In this document: positions 52,553-62,196 of the stretch, piece by piece
Layout: each line of letters begins with the position of its first letter
Numbering within the stretch: position 1 is the first letter of the stretch
Assembly: GCF_900105755.1 (NCBI RefSeq)
Contig: NZ_FNTQ01000001.1
Coordinates: 2,418,001 to 2,482,000, forward strand
Source of the DNA: Streptomyces sp. Ag109_O5-10
GTDB lineage: Bacteria; Actinomycetota; Actinomycetes; Streptomycetales; Streptomycetaceae
Direction of reading: 5' to 3'
Length of the DNA stretch: 64,000 nt
Translations under genes and position numbers: made by a program
The notes under the pieces: generated by a model
The model's input: only the letters and a program-made list of their open reading frames with translations
Database searches by the model: none
What the model was told of the DNA's origin: nothing

Positions 52553-53700
52553 ACGGGCACCCTCAACCTCACCTCGAACCCCTCCTCGTCACGCCCTGCC
52601 TCCAGCGACCCGCCCAGCAGCTCGGCCCGCTCCCGCATACCCAGCAGACCGTACCCGCCGCCGGCGCCGCTGAGCTCGCCGGGACGACCGCCCGAGTCCC
52701 GTACGTTCAGCGCCACTTCGTGCTCGCTGTAGTCCAGCCGCACCTGGACCTTGGCGCCCTGGGCGTGCTTGCGCACGTTCGTCAACGCCTCCTGGGCGAC
52801 GCGCCGTACGGTCTGCGACGCCTCCACGGGCAGAGATCTGCGTTCACCCGTCACGGTGACCTCGGCGCCGTCGGTCGAGCCGACGAGTTCGGTCAGGAAG
52901 TCCTCCAGCGGGCTGAGCTCACCGCGCAGGGCGGACAGGGCCTGGCGGGTCTCCGCGAGTCCGTCGCGGGCCATTCCCCGGGCGGCCACCACCCGTTCGA
53001 GGATCTGCTCCCGGTCGGCTCCGCGCTCGATCAGCAACCGCGCGGCCTCCAGGTGCACCATCTGTGCCGACAGGCTGTGGGCCAGCACGTCGTGGATCTC
53101 CCGTGCGATCCTCGCCCGCTCCGCCAGCGCCGCCGACTCGGCCTCCGCGGCTCTCGCGGCACGCTCCTGGGCGAGCAGCCGCTGGGCGCTGCCCCGGGCC
53201 TCGGCGTCGAGTCGCATGACATAGCCGGCGAGAACCATTCCGACGACGGTGGCCGCGGTGGTCAGCCAGACGTCGTTGTTGAACGCGGAGTACGAGGCCA
53301 GGGCCACCGCGGTGAGGGGCAGCGCGATCGCGACCGGCAGCCGCTCCAGGGCGGAGATGCCGCAGCCGCACCAGATCACGAGGGCCGGTCCCCGGAAGCC
53401 GGTGGTCTCCGCCACCACCGCGATGGCGAGGAGGACGCTGACGAGCGCCAGGGACGGCACGAGCCTGTGGGCATAGGTGGTCCGGAAGAAACCCCACGAG
53501 ACCAGTGCGGTCACGACGACCACCGCCACGGCCGCGGCCGCTCCCCAGCCGCGGACGTGCGACTGGCTGAAGGCGCTCCACAGCAGCAGGACGAGCACGA
53601 GCAGCCTCACGCCCCAGGCGAGGAACTGCCGGGGCCGGGAGAGCCCCTCCCGGCTCAGCGCTTCTCGCGAGGGCCAGCGTGTCCAGGCGTTCTCCGTCAC
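52549..53700 (-). CDS. Sensor histidine kinase (HisKA_3 type)
   Basis: A 383-residue kinase with about five N-terminal TM helices (residues 28-160), a coiled-coil (170-200), then the HisKA_3 dimerisation motif ARIAREIHDVLAHSLSAQM (His about 203). The ATPase domain shows AQEALTNVRKHA and GGGYGLLGMRERAE. The extracellular loops are tiny, so it may sense a membrane or intracellular signal. The GTG at 53700 overlaps the upstream membrane-protein stop by four bases (GTGA). Confidence 0.92.
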   Translation of the reverse strand: MTENAWTRWPSREALSREGLSRPRQFLAWGVRLLVLVLLLWSAFSQSHVRGWGAAAAVAVVVVTALVSWGFFRTTYAHRLVPSLALVSVLLAIAVVAETTGFRGPALVIWCGCGISALERLPVAIALPLTAVALASYSAFNNDVWLTTAATVVGMVLAGYVMRLDAEARGSAQRLLAQERAARAAEAESAALAERARIAREIHDVLAHSLSAQMVHLEAARLLIERGADREQILERVVAARGMARDGLAETRQALSALRGELSPLEDFLTELVGSTDGAEVTVTGERRSLPVEASQTVRRVAQEALTNVRKHAQGAKVQVRLDYSEHEVALNVRDSGGRPGELSGAGGGYGLLGMRERAELLGGSLEAGRDEEGFEVRLRVPV

Positions 53701-54239
53701 ACGCCTTCCCTCCTGGTGACCCGGGCCATGCCGTCACGGTACGCCCCGGCGGGGCCGCCGGCGGAGGCGGCAGAGGCGGCGGAGGGGAGCGACTGTGCGC
53801 GCCAGACGAGGATGCCGGCCCGCACCAGCAGGGTGACCGCCAGTCCGAGCATGAGGGCCGCACTGTCCTGGTGGACGCCGACCACGGCTCCGAGGGCGTA
53901 GAGCCCTAGACGTACGGCTATGCCGCCGAACCAGACGATCGCGCTGGCCTTGGTGCTCTTGGTCCACACGACGCCGTCGGCTTCCCGCCATACCCGGGTG
54001 GTCCAGGCCCAGGCGGCACCCATCACCAGTCCCACCAGCAGCTCCGTGCCGAGCAGCCCGACTGAGGCGATGCGGTGGTGGGTGTCGAGTATGCCCGGTT
54101 CACGCAGCGCGACGACCGCGAGGATCACGGGGACCAGCCACCAGCGCCTGCCGGTGTCGATCGGACGGGCGCGGAACTGGCGCACGATCACCACGACGAC
54201 GACGGCCACGATCAGCAACGCGTTGACGAGCCCGGACAT
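53697..54239 (-). CDS. DUF1453-like membrane protein
   Basis: A 180-residue protein with four TM helices (about 5-20, 35-50, 60-85, 100-150) of the DUF1453/CcdC-like type: LLIVAVVVVVIVRQFRARP then RRWWLVPVILAVVALREPG. It is first in the operon with the kinase and the NarL regulator. The ATG at 54239 has GGAGG five bases upstream. It might be the sensor or a signal protein for this system. Confidence 0.82.
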   Translation of the reverse strand: MSGLVNALLIVAVVVVVIVRQFRARPIDTGRRWWLVPVILAVVALREPGILDTHHRIASVGLLGTELLVGLVMGAAWAWTTRVWREADGVVWTKSTKASAIVWFGGIAVRLGLYALGAVVGVHQDSAALMLGLAVTLLVRAGILVWRAQSLPSAASAASAGGPAGAYRDGMARVTRREGV

Positions 54240-54642
54240 CAAAGCCTCCGTGAGCGGGAAGGGGCGGCGCCGGGAGCGGGAGCTGCCGACGCCTTCGACG
54301 CTATGGAAACGCGCAGGTCAGCAGATCGGAGCGAGGGTGGATCACGGGTGGATTCCAGCGAGCGGGATCCCTCCACCCCCGGGTGGAGAACCCCACGCGG
54401 GCCCACAGGGGCGGCCGACGGCGGTGCAGGCGAGCGACGGGCTGGACCGGTGGGTGGGGCTCGAACGGGTGTGGACGTCCGACGAGCGGATACGGAAGAC
54501 CGCCGAGGGACTCCCGCGGAACGTCCGGCGGGCACCGGCAACACGCAGAACAGCCGACCACCAGTCGCCTCAACGCGACGCGACGTCCGGTTGCCCCAGG
54601 CATGGCGCCGCGCAACTGACGCCCAGCGCCACAAGCGTCGGC

Positions 54643-54695
54643 AAGCGCTCCGCGAGCGCTTCGGTTACGTAGGCCCCGAGCGCTTCACGAAGCGC
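54643..54695. repeat. Cluster of AAGCGC palindromes
   Basis: AAGCGCTC-CGC-GAGCGCTT (54643-54661) is followed by GCGCTTC-AC-GAAGCGC (54680-54695). The two share the AGCGCTT core and can form adjacent hairpins. Confidence 0.75.
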
Positions 54696-55074
54696 CGGGC
54701 ACCTCCCCGGAGCAACCGGCGGGCTCGGCACACCACAGCCGACAGGCTCCCCGCGGAAACGGAAACACGGAAACAGGGAAGCGCGAAAGCGACGGGCCCG
54801 CGGTCCCCGCAGGACACCCACCGGGCACGCCGCGCCAAGCCTGATGGGCGCCCCCACACTCTTCAGCCGGTCGCCCCCGGGGGACGCAGCAGGCACCCCG
54901 GCAGCCACCCCGCGCAGACCGTCACCCGCGCAGGCCGCCGCTCGGCGTCCGACCGGACTCCGACCGGACAACCGACGCCGCCGTCCCTGCCGGACCGGAC
55001 AGGCCGGACAGGCCAGCCGGACGGCGAACCCCGCCGCCGTCCGGTCCACCGCGCCCCGGCACAGCGCATCCCGG

Positions 55075-55119
55075 CCCGCCGCATCAGGACCCGCCGCATC
55101 AGGACTCGCCGCGTCAGGG
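55075..55119. repeat. Three tandem 15-bp repeats
   Basis: CCCGCCGCATCAGGA twice, then CTCGCCGCGTCAGGG, directly contiguous. They lie 40-85 bases beyond the parE stop on the minus strand. Confidence 0.85.
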
Positions 55120-55158
55120 CCCGCCGGTCGCTTCTTCGGCTGCAGCCCAGCGCAGCGG

Positions 55159-57282
55159 TCACGCGTCGATCCGCGACCTGTCCAGCGTCGCCGCCGAGCC
55201 GGAGATGAACTCCTTGCGGGGAGCCACGTCGTTGCCCATCAGCAGGTCGAAGACCTGTTCGGCCGCCTCCAGGTCGGCAAGGTTGATGCGGCGCAGAGTG
55301 CGGTGGCGGGGGTCCATCGTCGTCTCGGCCAGCTGGTCGGCGTCCATCTCGCCGAGACCCTTGTAGCGCTGGATGGAGTCCTTGTACCGGATGCCCTTGC
55401 TCTGCAACTCCATGAGCTTGTCGCGCAGCTCGCGGTCCGAGTACGTGTACACGTACTTGTCCTGCCCCTTCTTGGGCTGCACGATCTCGATGCGGTGCAG
55501 CGGCGGCACCGCGGCGAAGACCCGGCCGGCCTCGACCATGGGCCGCATGTAGCGCTGGAACAGCGTCAGCAGCAGGCAGCGGATGTGCGAGCCGTCGACG
55601 TCGGCGTCGGTCATCATGATGATCTTGCCGTAGCGGGCTGCGTCGATGTCGAAGGTGCGGCCTGAGCCCGCCCCTATGACCTGGATGATCGCTCCGCACT
55701 CGGCGTTCTTCAGCATGTCCGTCACCGAGGACCGCTGGACGTTGAGGATCTTGCCGCGGATCGGCAGCAGGGCCTGGAACTCGGAGTTCCGGGCGAGCTT
55801 CGCCGTACCGAGCGCGGAGTCGCCCTCGACGATGAACAGCTCGCTGCGCTCGACGTCGTCGCTGCGGCAGTCGGCGAGCTTGGCGGGCAGGGACGAGGAC
55901 TCCAGGGCCGTCTTGCGGCGCTGCGCGTCCTTGTGCTGGCGGGCCGCGATGCGGGTCCGCGCGGCGGCGACCACCTTCTCCATGACCACGCGGGCCTGGG
56001 CGGCGGCGTCGCGCTTGGTGGAGGTGAGGAACGCCTTCAGTTCCCTGGAGATCACGGTGTTCACGATCCGGCGGGCCGCCGAGGTGCCGAGGACCTCCTT
56101 GGTCTGGCCCTCGAACTGCGGCTCGGCGAGCCGGACGGTGACGACTGCGGTGAGGCCCTCCAGAGCGTCGTCCTTGACGATGTCGTCCTCTGCGACGCGC
56201 AGCAGCTTCTTGGCCCGTAGCGCCTCGTTGAGGGTCTCGCGGACGGCCTGCTCGAAGCCGGCCACGTGGGTGCCGCCCTTGGGCGTGGCGATGATGTTGA
56301 CGAACGATTTGAGGTTCTGGTCGTAGCCGGTTCCCCAGCGCAGCGCCACGTCGACGCCGAGTTCGCGGGTGACCTCGGTGGGGGTCATCTGGCCGTGTTC
56401 GTCCAGGACCGGGACGGTCTCCTTGAAGGTGCCCTGTCCGGAGAAACGGAGGACGTCGCAGACCGGCTTGTCGGTGGCCAGGTACTCGCAGAACTCGCTG
56501 ATGCCGCCGTCGAAGCGGAACGACTCCTCGCCCTTGCTGCCGCCCTCGCCGAGGCCGAGTTCGTCACGGACGACGATGGTCAGGCCGGGCACCAGGAACG
56601 CGGTCTGGCGGGCTCGCTGGTGCAGCGTGTCCAGGGAGAGCTTGGCGTCCTTGAGGAAGATCTGACGGTCGGCCCAGTAGCGCACGCGCGTGCCGCTGCG
56701 GGTCTTGGGCACGCGCTTGGTCTTGCGCAGCCCGCTCCCGGCCTCGAACTTGCCGTCCGGTCCCGCGCCGGCGAAGACCCCCGGCACGCCACGGCGGAAG
56801 CTGATGGCGTGCACACTGCCGCCGCGGTCGACCTCGACGTCGAGACGCGCGGACAGCGCGTTGACCACGGAGGCGCCGACACCGTGCAGACCGCCGGAGG
56901 CCGCGTAGGAGCCGCCGCCGAACTTGCCGCCGGCGTGCAGCTTGGTCATGACGACCTCGACGCCGGACAGGCCGGTCTTGGGCTCGACGTCCACGGGGAT
57001 GCCGCGGCCGTTGTCCCGGACCTCGACGGAGCCGTCGTCGTGGAGGACGACGTCGATGTGGTCGCAGTACCCGCCCAGGGCCTCGTCCACGGCGTTGTCG
57101 ATGATCTCCCACAGGCAGTGCATCAGACCGCGGCTGTCGGTCGAGCCGATGTACATGCCGGGGCGTTTGCGCACGGCTTCGAGGCCCTCAAGGACGAGCA
57201 GGTGCCGCGCGGTGTAGTTGGAACCGTCCCGGTCTGCTCCTGCCAGCAGCGCTGTGGACGGCACGGACGTATCGGCGGTCAC
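55159..57282 (-). CDS. parE: Topoisomerase IV subunit B (GyrB-like)
   Basis: A 707-residue ATPase subunit, partner of ParC at 28.1 kb. GHKL motifs: EIIDNAVDEALGG, DNGRGIPV, and GGLHGVGASVVNALS. The transducer domain follows, then the TOPRIM motifs EGDSALG and TDADVDGSH, and the C-terminal RYKGLGEMD. The GTG at 57282 follows GAGGAGCG by eight bases. The 25-kb separation from parC is normal in Streptomyces. Confidence 0.94.
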   Translation of the reverse strand: MTADTSVPSTALLAGADRDGSNYTARHLLVLEGLEAVRKRPGMYIGSTDSRGLMHCLWEIIDNAVDEALGGYCDHIDVVLHDDGSVEVRDNGRGIPVDVEPKTGLSGVEVVMTKLHAGGKFGGGSYAASGGLHGVGASVVNALSARLDVEVDRGGSVHAISFRRGVPGVFAGAGPDGKFEAGSGLRKTKRVPKTRSGTRVRYWADRQIFLKDAKLSLDTLHQRARQTAFLVPGLTIVVRDELGLGEGGSKGEESFRFDGGISEFCEYLATDKPVCDVLRFSGQGTFKETVPVLDEHGQMTPTEVTRELGVDVALRWGTGYDQNLKSFVNIIATPKGGTHVAGFEQAVRETLNEALRAKKLLRVAEDDIVKDDALEGLTAVVTVRLAEPQFEGQTKEVLGTSAARRIVNTVISRELKAFLTSTKRDAAAQARVVMEKVVAAARTRIAARQHKDAQRRKTALESSSLPAKLADCRSDDVERSELFIVEGDSALGTAKLARNSEFQALLPIRGKILNVQRSSVTDMLKNAECGAIIQVIGAGSGRTFDIDAARYGKIIMMTDADVDGSHIRCLLLTLFQRYMRPMVEAGRVFAAVPPLHRIEIVQPKKGQDKYVYTYSDRELRDKLMELQSKGIRYKDSIQRYKGLGEMDADQLAETTMDPRHRTLRRINLADLEAAEQVFDLLMGNDVAPRKEFISGSAATLDRSRIDA

Positions 57283-57723
57283 GCGGTTCGCTCCTCGCTG
57301 AATTTCAATGGAGCCCCTTTGGGGTAAGGGGCTGGCTTCGGTCGCCGCTCAGAGGGTACCGAGGCCTGGTAGAGCCGTTGTAACGCCACCCTCGTCATGA
57401 ACTCACACTAGTCCAGTGTCGTATGCGTGTTCGATCCCTCGATGGAGTGAAGTACATATCACGTTCCCTTCGAGGCATGAACCATTTAGGCTCCGGGCAC
57501 GTCCTCACAAACAACCGGCAACCCGGCCGGGAGGATGAGACCGATGAATCGCGCGAACCCGTAAGCACCTAAGAAGACGCAATACGGCACATTCGCCGCC
57601 AACCGGCAGCAGACGGCCACCTCGAAAGATTTTTTTCGAGGAGAAGCCCCGAGCGGGAACGTTTTCGGGCTGGTTGGATGTTGACCCTGGTACGACAGCT
57701 CGTCGAGCTAGAGAAGAGGCGAC
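57283..57723. other. Divergent promoter region, parE / DUF7455
   Basis: 441 bases without a gene; A+T-rich for this genome around 57400-57480. Contains a hairpin at 57620-57641 on the DUF7455 side. Promoters for both genes must lie here. TTGACC at about 57678 could be a -35 element but has no clear partner. Confidence 0.55.
57620..57641 (+). other. Hairpin in DUF7455 leader
   Basis: CCTCGAAA / TTTCGAGG, perfect 8-bp stem with a GATTTT loop, 82 bases before the GTG. The run of seven Ts inside and beside the right arm is unusual here. Could act as a leader terminator or as an operator. Confidence 0.45.
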
Positions 57724-57954
57724 GTGACTACTGTTCTGACCCCCGCGAGCCACCTGACGGCCGCCGATCGCTGCGACCGCTGCGGCGCCCAGGCATACCT
57801 GCGCGTCGTGCTGCTCAGCGGCGGAGAACTGCTCTTCTGCGCCCACCACGGCCGCAAGTTCGAGCCGGAACTCAAGAAGATCGCCGCTGAGATACAGGAC
57901 GAGACGGAACGGCTGACCTCCGTTCCGGCCAACGCCTCGGAAGATGAGCGCTGA
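57724..57954 (+). CDS. DUF7455 zinc-ribbon protein
   Basis: A 76-residue actinobacterial protein. The zinc-ribbon ligands are CDRCGAQA and FCAHHGRKF. An acidic C-terminal helix follows (LKKIAAEIQDETERL). The GTG at 57724 follows AGAAGAGGCGAC. Its position beside hrdB is conserved in Streptomyces as far as I recall. The function is unknown. Confidence 0.88.
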   Translation: MTTVLTPASHLTAADRCDRCGAQAYLRVVLLSGGELLFCAHHGRKFEPELKKIAAEIQDETERLTSVPANASEDER

Positions 57955-57997
57955 CCTCTCGCATCCACGACGAGCCAGCTCCGGCACAGGCCGGTGA

Positions 57998-58029
57998 AGG
58001 GCGGCCGCTCCTCAGGGAGCGGCCGCCCT
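57998..58029. terminator. Bidirectional terminator
   Basis: Perfect 14-bp stem AGGGCGGCCGCTCC / GGAGCGGCCGCCCT around TCAG, between convergent DUF7455 and protease genes. Confidence 0.9.
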
Positions 58030-58051
58030 CGTCGTATCCGCGGCAAAGCTC

Positions 58052-58918
58052 TCAGGAGCGCCCGTGAGGCCCTCGCGCACCGCTGAGCGCCCCTCCGGGA
58101 CCAAGTGCGCGTACGACCTCGGAGACGCGCGTGTAGACGCCGGGACTGCCCGGTCGCCCACAGCCGCTCCCCCATGACACGAGCCCGATCAGCTTCCCCT
58201 TGGCGACCAGCGGCCCGCCGCTGTCTCCCTGGCAGGCGTCAGGGCCACCCCGGGTCTCCCCCGCGCACACCATCGAGTCCGACCGGTAGGTGCCGTCGGG
58301 GCCGCCGGGATAGGCCCGCTCGCACGTCCCGTCCGGCAGCACGTGGAGCCGCGCCGCGTACAGCCGGCGCGAGTAGTCGCCGCCGCCGGTGACGTCGCCC
58401 CAGCCGGAGACCAGGGCACTGGTACCGGGCGCGTAGGCGGTGTCCCCCCGGGGGGCCATCGCGATGACCGAGCGGGCCGGCAAGGGCTCGGCAAGGGTGA
58501 GGACGGCGAAGTCACCGGTGTTCGCGTCGGGGTCGTAGTCCGGATTGATCCGGGCCACGGTCACCGGGATCTCCTTGCCCTGTGGGGCGAGCAGATCCGT
58601 GCGTCCCGCGATGACCTTGAGGTCGCGGACCGGGTCGTCCGGCCCGCCGATGACCTCGTCGGCAAGGCAGTGGGCCGCGGTCAGCACGGTGGTCCGCCCG
58701 ATCGCCACCCCGCCGCAGAACTGACCGGCCCGCGTACCTCCGAACCGGTCACGGCTGGACAGCGCGACCGTCCACGGGGCCTGGGAGACGTCGACGGGGA
58801 AGCCGCCGACCACGACGCTGTCGGCGGTGGCGGGAGACGTGGTGGCCAGCGGTATGGCCGTGCTGACGGCCGCCAGGATCAGCGGCCGGATCAGGGCCGG
58901 GGCAACAGAACGGCGCAT
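58052..58918 (-). CDS. Secreted trypsin-like serine protease
   Basis: A 288-residue S1 peptidase. The signal peptide (about 1-32, cleavage near ATA) is followed by the IVGG-like start VVVGGFPV after a very short pro-region. The catalytic triad is His83 (LTAAHC), Asp in GDFAVLTL and Ser in GDSGGPLV. Cysteines fit three disulfides (CGG/AHC, CERAY/CAGE, ACQGD/GCGR). An Asp six residues before the Ser (GPDACQGD) fits trypsin-like Lys/Arg specificity. It is monocistronic. Confidence 0.93.
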   Translation of the reverse strand: MRRSVAPALIRPLILAAVSTAIPLATTSPATADSVVVGGFPVDVSQAPWTVALSSRDRFGGTRAGQFCGGVAIGRTTVLTAAHCLADEVIGGPDDPVRDLKVIAGRTDLLAPQGKEIPVTVARINPDYDPDANTGDFAVLTLAEPLPARSVIAMAPRGDTAYAPGTSALVSGWGDVTGGGDYSRRLYAARLHVLPDGTCERAYPGGPDGTYRSDSMVCAGETRGGPDACQGDSGGPLVAKGKLIGLVSWGSGCGRPGSPGVYTRVSEVVRALGPGGALSGARGPHGRS

Positions 58919-58984
58919 GCACGCTCCTCACTCTGGGTGGGACTTGGACACCCAGAGTCATCCAGCGCACCGCACCCCGCAGCA

Positions 58985-59022
58985 CGAAGACCCGGCCTCC
59001 GCAGTGGGAGGCCGGGCCTTCG
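58985..59022 (-). terminator. Terminator of hrdB
   Basis: CGAAGACCCGGCCTCC / GGAGGCCGGGCCTTCG, 16-bp stem with one A.C mismatch and a 6-base loop, 17 bases past the hrdB stop. Confidence 0.88.
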
Positions 59023-59039
59023 ACGCCGTACGGGGCGAT

Positions 59040-60596
59040 TTAGTCGAGGTAGTCGCGCAGCACCTGGGACCGCGACGGGTGGCGCAGCTTCGACATGGTC
59101 TTCGACTCGATCTGACGGATGCGCTCACGCGTGACGCCGTACACCTTGCCGATCTCGTCAAGGGTCTTCGGCTGACCGTCGGTGAGACCGAACCGCATGG
59201 AGACGACCCCGGCCTCGCGCTCGGACAGGGTGTCCAGCACCGAGTGCAGCTGCTCCTGGAGGAGCGTGAAGCTGACGGCGTCGGCGGGGACGACGGCCTC
59301 GGAGTCCTCGATGAGGTCGCCGAACTCGCTGTCGCCGTCCTCGCCCAGCGGGGTGTGCAGGGAGATGGGCTCACGGCCGTACTTCTGGACCTCGATGACC
59401 TTCTCCGGGGTCATGTCGAGTTCCTTGGCCAGCTCCTCCGGGGTGGGCTCGCGGCCCAGGTCCTGGAGCATCTGGCGCTGCACGCGCGCGAGCTTGTTGA
59501 TGACCTCGACCATGTGCACCGGGATACGGATGGTGCGGGCCTGGTCGGCCATGGCGCGGGTGATCGCCTGCCGGATCCACCAGGTGGCGTACGTGGAGAA
59601 CTTGTAGCCCTTGGTGTAGTCGAACTTCTCGACCGCGCGGATCAGACCGAGGTTGCCCTCCTGGATGAGGTCCAGGAAGAGCATGCCGCGGCCGGTGTAG
59701 CGCTTGGCCAGGGAGACCACCAGACGGAGGTTGGCCTCCAGGAGGTGGTTCTTGGCGCGGCGGCCGTCCTCGGCGATGATCTCCAGCTCGCGCTTGAGCT
59801 TGGGGGCCAGCTTGTCGGCGTTGGCCAGCTTGTCCTCGGCGAACAGACCGGCCTCGATGCGCTTGGCGAGTTCGACCTCCTGCTCGGCGTTGAGCAGGGG
59901 GACCTTGCCGATCTGCTTGAGGTAGTCCTTGACCGGGTCGGCGGTGGCACCGGCCGCGGCGACCTGCTGCGCCGGCGCGTCGTCCTCGTCCTCGTCGGAC
60001 AGGACGAAGCCCGCGCTCTCGGTGCCCTCCGGCTCCTCGGCGCCCGCCTTGGCCTCCTCGAGGACCTCGTCCTCGAGGATCTCGGCGTCGTCCTTCTTGG
60101 CTGCGGTCTTCTTGGCCACCGTCTTCTTGGCGGCGGCGGTCGCGGTCTTCTTCGCGACCGTCTTCTTGGCGGCGGGGGCGGCCTTCTTGGCAACGGCCTT
60201 CTTCACGGGCGCCGCCTCCTCGGCCGGGTCGTCGGCGACGGCGGTCGGCGCCACGGCGGGGGCGGCCGTGGCGGTGGCCTTCCTGGTGGTCACCGTCTTG
60301 GCCGCGACCGTCTTGGTGGCGGTGCGCTTGGCCGGACTCTTCGCTGCGACGCTCTTACGGGTGCGCTTGGGCTCCGCGGCACTGACCATCAGCGTCACAC
60401 CCTCTTCCTCAAGGATCTGGTTGAGGCTGCGCAGTACGTTCTTCCACTGAGTGGCCGGAATCTGGTCAGCTTCGAAGGCCCGACGCACATCGTCGCCGGC
60501 GATCTGCCCCTCAGCCTTTCCCCGCTCAATGAGAGCCATGACAGAGACGGACTCGGCGATCTCCGGCGGGAGCGTACGGGATGTGCTGGCCGACAC
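59040..60596 (-). CDS. hrdB: Principal sigma factor HrdB
   Basis: The housekeeping sigma-70 factor of Streptomyces, 518 residues. Residues about 80-190 form the Lys/Ala-rich, acidic linker typical of HrdB. Region 1.2 starts at [16 protein letters not shown]. Region 2 has [47 protein letters not shown] in short conserved blocks. Region 3 and region 4 ([20 protein letters not shown]) follow. The GTG at 60596 ([12 protein letters not shown]) matches the known start and has AGAGG. A SigR-like promoter lies 115-140 bases upstream. Confidence 0.97.
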   Translation of the reverse strand: MSASTSRTLPPEIAESVSVMALIERGKAEGQIAGDDVRRAFEADQIPATQWKNVLRSLNQILEEEGVTLMVSAAEPKRTRKSVAAKSPAKRTATKTVAAKTVTTRKATATAAPAVAPTAVADDPAEEAAPVKKAVAKKAAPAAKKTVAKKTATAAAKKTVAKKTAAKKDDAEILEDEVLEEAKAGAEEPEGTESAGFVLSDEDEDDAPAQQVAAAGATADPVKDYLKQIGKVPLLNAEQEVELAKRIEAGLFAEDKLANADKLAPKLKRELEIIAEDGRRAKNHLLEANLRLVVSLAKRYTGRGMLFLDLIQEGNLGLIRAVEKFDYTKGYKFSTYATWWIRQAITRAMADQARTIRIPVHMVEVINKLARVQRQMLQDLGREPTPEELAKELDMTPEKVIEVQKYGREPISLHTPLGEDGDSEFGDLIEDSEAVVPADAVSFTLLQEQLHSVLDTLSEREAGVVSMRFGLTDGQPKTLDEIGKVYGVTRERIRQIESKTMSKLRHPSRSQVLRDYLD

Positions 60597-61146
60597 GAAC
60601 AACCTCTCGGAACGTTGGAAAACGGCTTCCGGCCCCGTCCGGGACGGACTGGAGCCGACCGCCGGCTTGGGGATGGGCCGACGGCGCGGGCGGGGGCCGG
60701 GGAGAGTCACAGCGCCACTTATGGCGTCCGTATTCCCTCCGCGACTGTCACCTCTTAGGTCATCGCGCTGTCCGCAAGAGCGTTACGCCCAATCTACGTG
60801 GCCCGAGTCACACCCCGTAAGTGCTCAAAAACGGTCAGACATGGGCATAGGTTGTCGTTGATGATCTCTCCGGGCCGTTCGGACCACTTCGAAGCCCGCC
60901 GCACGCCCCTCCCGCGCAGCCCTCCGCAGGGCCCCCGCACAACCGGTCCGGTCGTACGAGCGCCGCGGGACCCGTCGCGCCAACGGCCACCGCGCCCGGG
61001 CCGCGCCCAGCCCCGCCGTACCGCCGGGCCCCGCCGGAGCCCTGAAGGATCCGGCGGGGTCCGGCGGCGGCCGGCGGAAGCGGGTTTCCGAACCGACGGC
61101 GCCCCGAGAACGCGGGGCTGACCGAGCGCACCGCCCTCGGTGCGGG
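60597..61146. other. hrdB leader and gene-free spacer
   Basis: Holds the hrdB promoters (a SigR-like one at 60711-60736) and, further on, low-complexity G+C-rich DNA with no recognisable gene. A small hairpin GCACCG / CGGTGC at 61128-61143 lies just past the FadR-type regulator stop. Confidence 0.6.
60711..60736 (-). promoter_or_regulatory. SigR-like promoter of hrdB
   Basis: On the minus strand GGAAT is followed after 18 bases by GCT. The SigR consensus is GGAAT-N18/19-GTT, so one position differs. A SigR-dependent second hrdB promoter is known in S. coelicolor. A start near 60705 would leave about 110 bases of leader. Confidence 0.45.
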
Positions 61147-62034
61147 TCAGTGCTCGCGCGGAGCAGGCACCACGCGCTCCACCTCGGGGTGGACGGTCAG
61201 CAGCTGACGCATCGCGGACTCGGCCGCGGTACCGTCGCCGGTACCGAGCGCGTCGACGATCCGCGCGTGCTGGGCCAGGGACGTCTCGTTCGGCCGCTCG
61301 CAGCCGGTGAACGGGCCGCCGGACACCTGGAGGGCCGCCGACACGATGCCGGACAGGTGCTCCAGCATGCGGTTGCCCGCGATCTGGATGAGCAGCGAGT
61401 GGAACTCGGCGTCTGCGCGCGAGAAGGTCAGCGCGTCGCCCTGCGCCATCGCGTGGCTCATGATCTCCACCATGTCGCAGAGCCGCTGCTGGACGTCCTC
61501 CCGCCCGTGCCCGGCGGCGAGGCGGGCGGCGAGCGGCTCGATCGTCCAGCGCAGCTCGCTGAGCTCGCGACGCTGGTCGTCGCGCTGCGGCCCGAAGGCC
61601 CGCCATTCGATGATGTCCGGGTCGAGGAGGTTCCAGTCGCTGACGGGACGTACCCGCGTGCCGACGTTCGGGCGGGCACTGACCAGGCCCTTGGCCTCCA
61701 GGACCCGGAGGGACTCGCGGACGACGGTGCGGGAGACCTCGAAACGCTGGCCGATCTCCTCGGGGACCAGGGGGCGGTCCGCGCCCAGGTCGCCTGAGAC
61801 GATCATCTGACCCAGCTGTTGGACGAGTTGACCGTGCAGTCCGCGGCCACGGCTGCCCGCGGCGCGCCGGCCCACACGGCCCAGCTCCGGATCCGCGCCC
61901 TCCCAGGCGGGCGTTCCGACCCGATCGACGGCGGGGACCTCCGCGTAGGGGTAGCGGTCGAGTTCGCCCGGGCCGACCAGACCAGAGTCTGCGGAGCGGG
62001 CGGCGGTCATCATGGTGTGCGCAAGGGTACTCAC
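61147..62034 (-). CDS. FadR-type GntR regulator
   Basis: A 295-residue GntR regulator with an FCD domain. An N-terminal extension of about 60 residues precedes the winged helix: LHGQLVQQLGQMIVSGDLGADRPLVPEEIGQRFEVSRTVVRESLRVLEAKGLV in separate helices. The FCD domain has metal ligands in SRADAEFHSLL and AQHARIVDALGTGD. The start is ambiguous: the GTG at 62034 has AGGA four bases away; ATGs at 62013 and 62010 lack a site. Gluconate- or acid-responsive relatives exist, but the ligand is unknown. Confidence 0.85.
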   Translation of the reverse strand: MSTLAHTMMTAARSADSGLVGPGELDRYPYAEVPAVDRVGTPAWEGADPELGRVGRRAAGSRGRGLHGQLVQQLGQMIVSGDLGADRPLVPEEIGQRFEVSRTVVRESLRVLEAKGLVSARPNVGTRVRPVSDWNLLDPDIIEWRAFGPQRDDQRRELSELRWTIEPLAARLAAGHGREDVQQRLCDMVEIMSHAMAQGDALTFSRADAEFHSLLIQIAGNRMLEHLSGIVSAALQVSGGPFTGCERPNETSLAQHARIVDALGTGDGTAAESAMRQLLTVHPEVERVVPAPREH

Positions 62035-62196
62035 GGATCCTTTGTCGGCGCTGCCTCCAACTCCCTTGAGGTCTTTGGTGAAAAGCACACGAAAGGGTGA
62101 TCGCTCACCCCATCGCAATTGACGCCTTATCGGAAAGAAATGGCCGTTCTGCGCGGAGTTGTGCACACGGGAGGATCGCAAGCGCCCGGTCCGTGG

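Larger units (their letters stand above)
54240..55158. other. Long gene-poor stretch with palindromes
   Basis: More than 900 bases without a convincing gene. Long open frames exist on both strands but give Arg/Pro/Thr-rich products without any fold I recognise. It contains palindromes at 54371-54388 and 54643-54695 and a 15-bp triple repeat at 55075-55119. Confidence 0.6.

Noticed and set aside
54075..55208. 377-codon open frame downstream of the NarL-system operon
   Set aside because: It begins inside the membrane-protein gene on the other strand, and its product is Arg/Pro/Thr-rich with no hydrophobic core or motif.
57678..57715. TTGACC ... TAGAGA as HrdB promoter of the DUF7455 gene
   Set aside because: The spacing between the hexamers is about 22 bases, too long for a sigma-70-type promoter.
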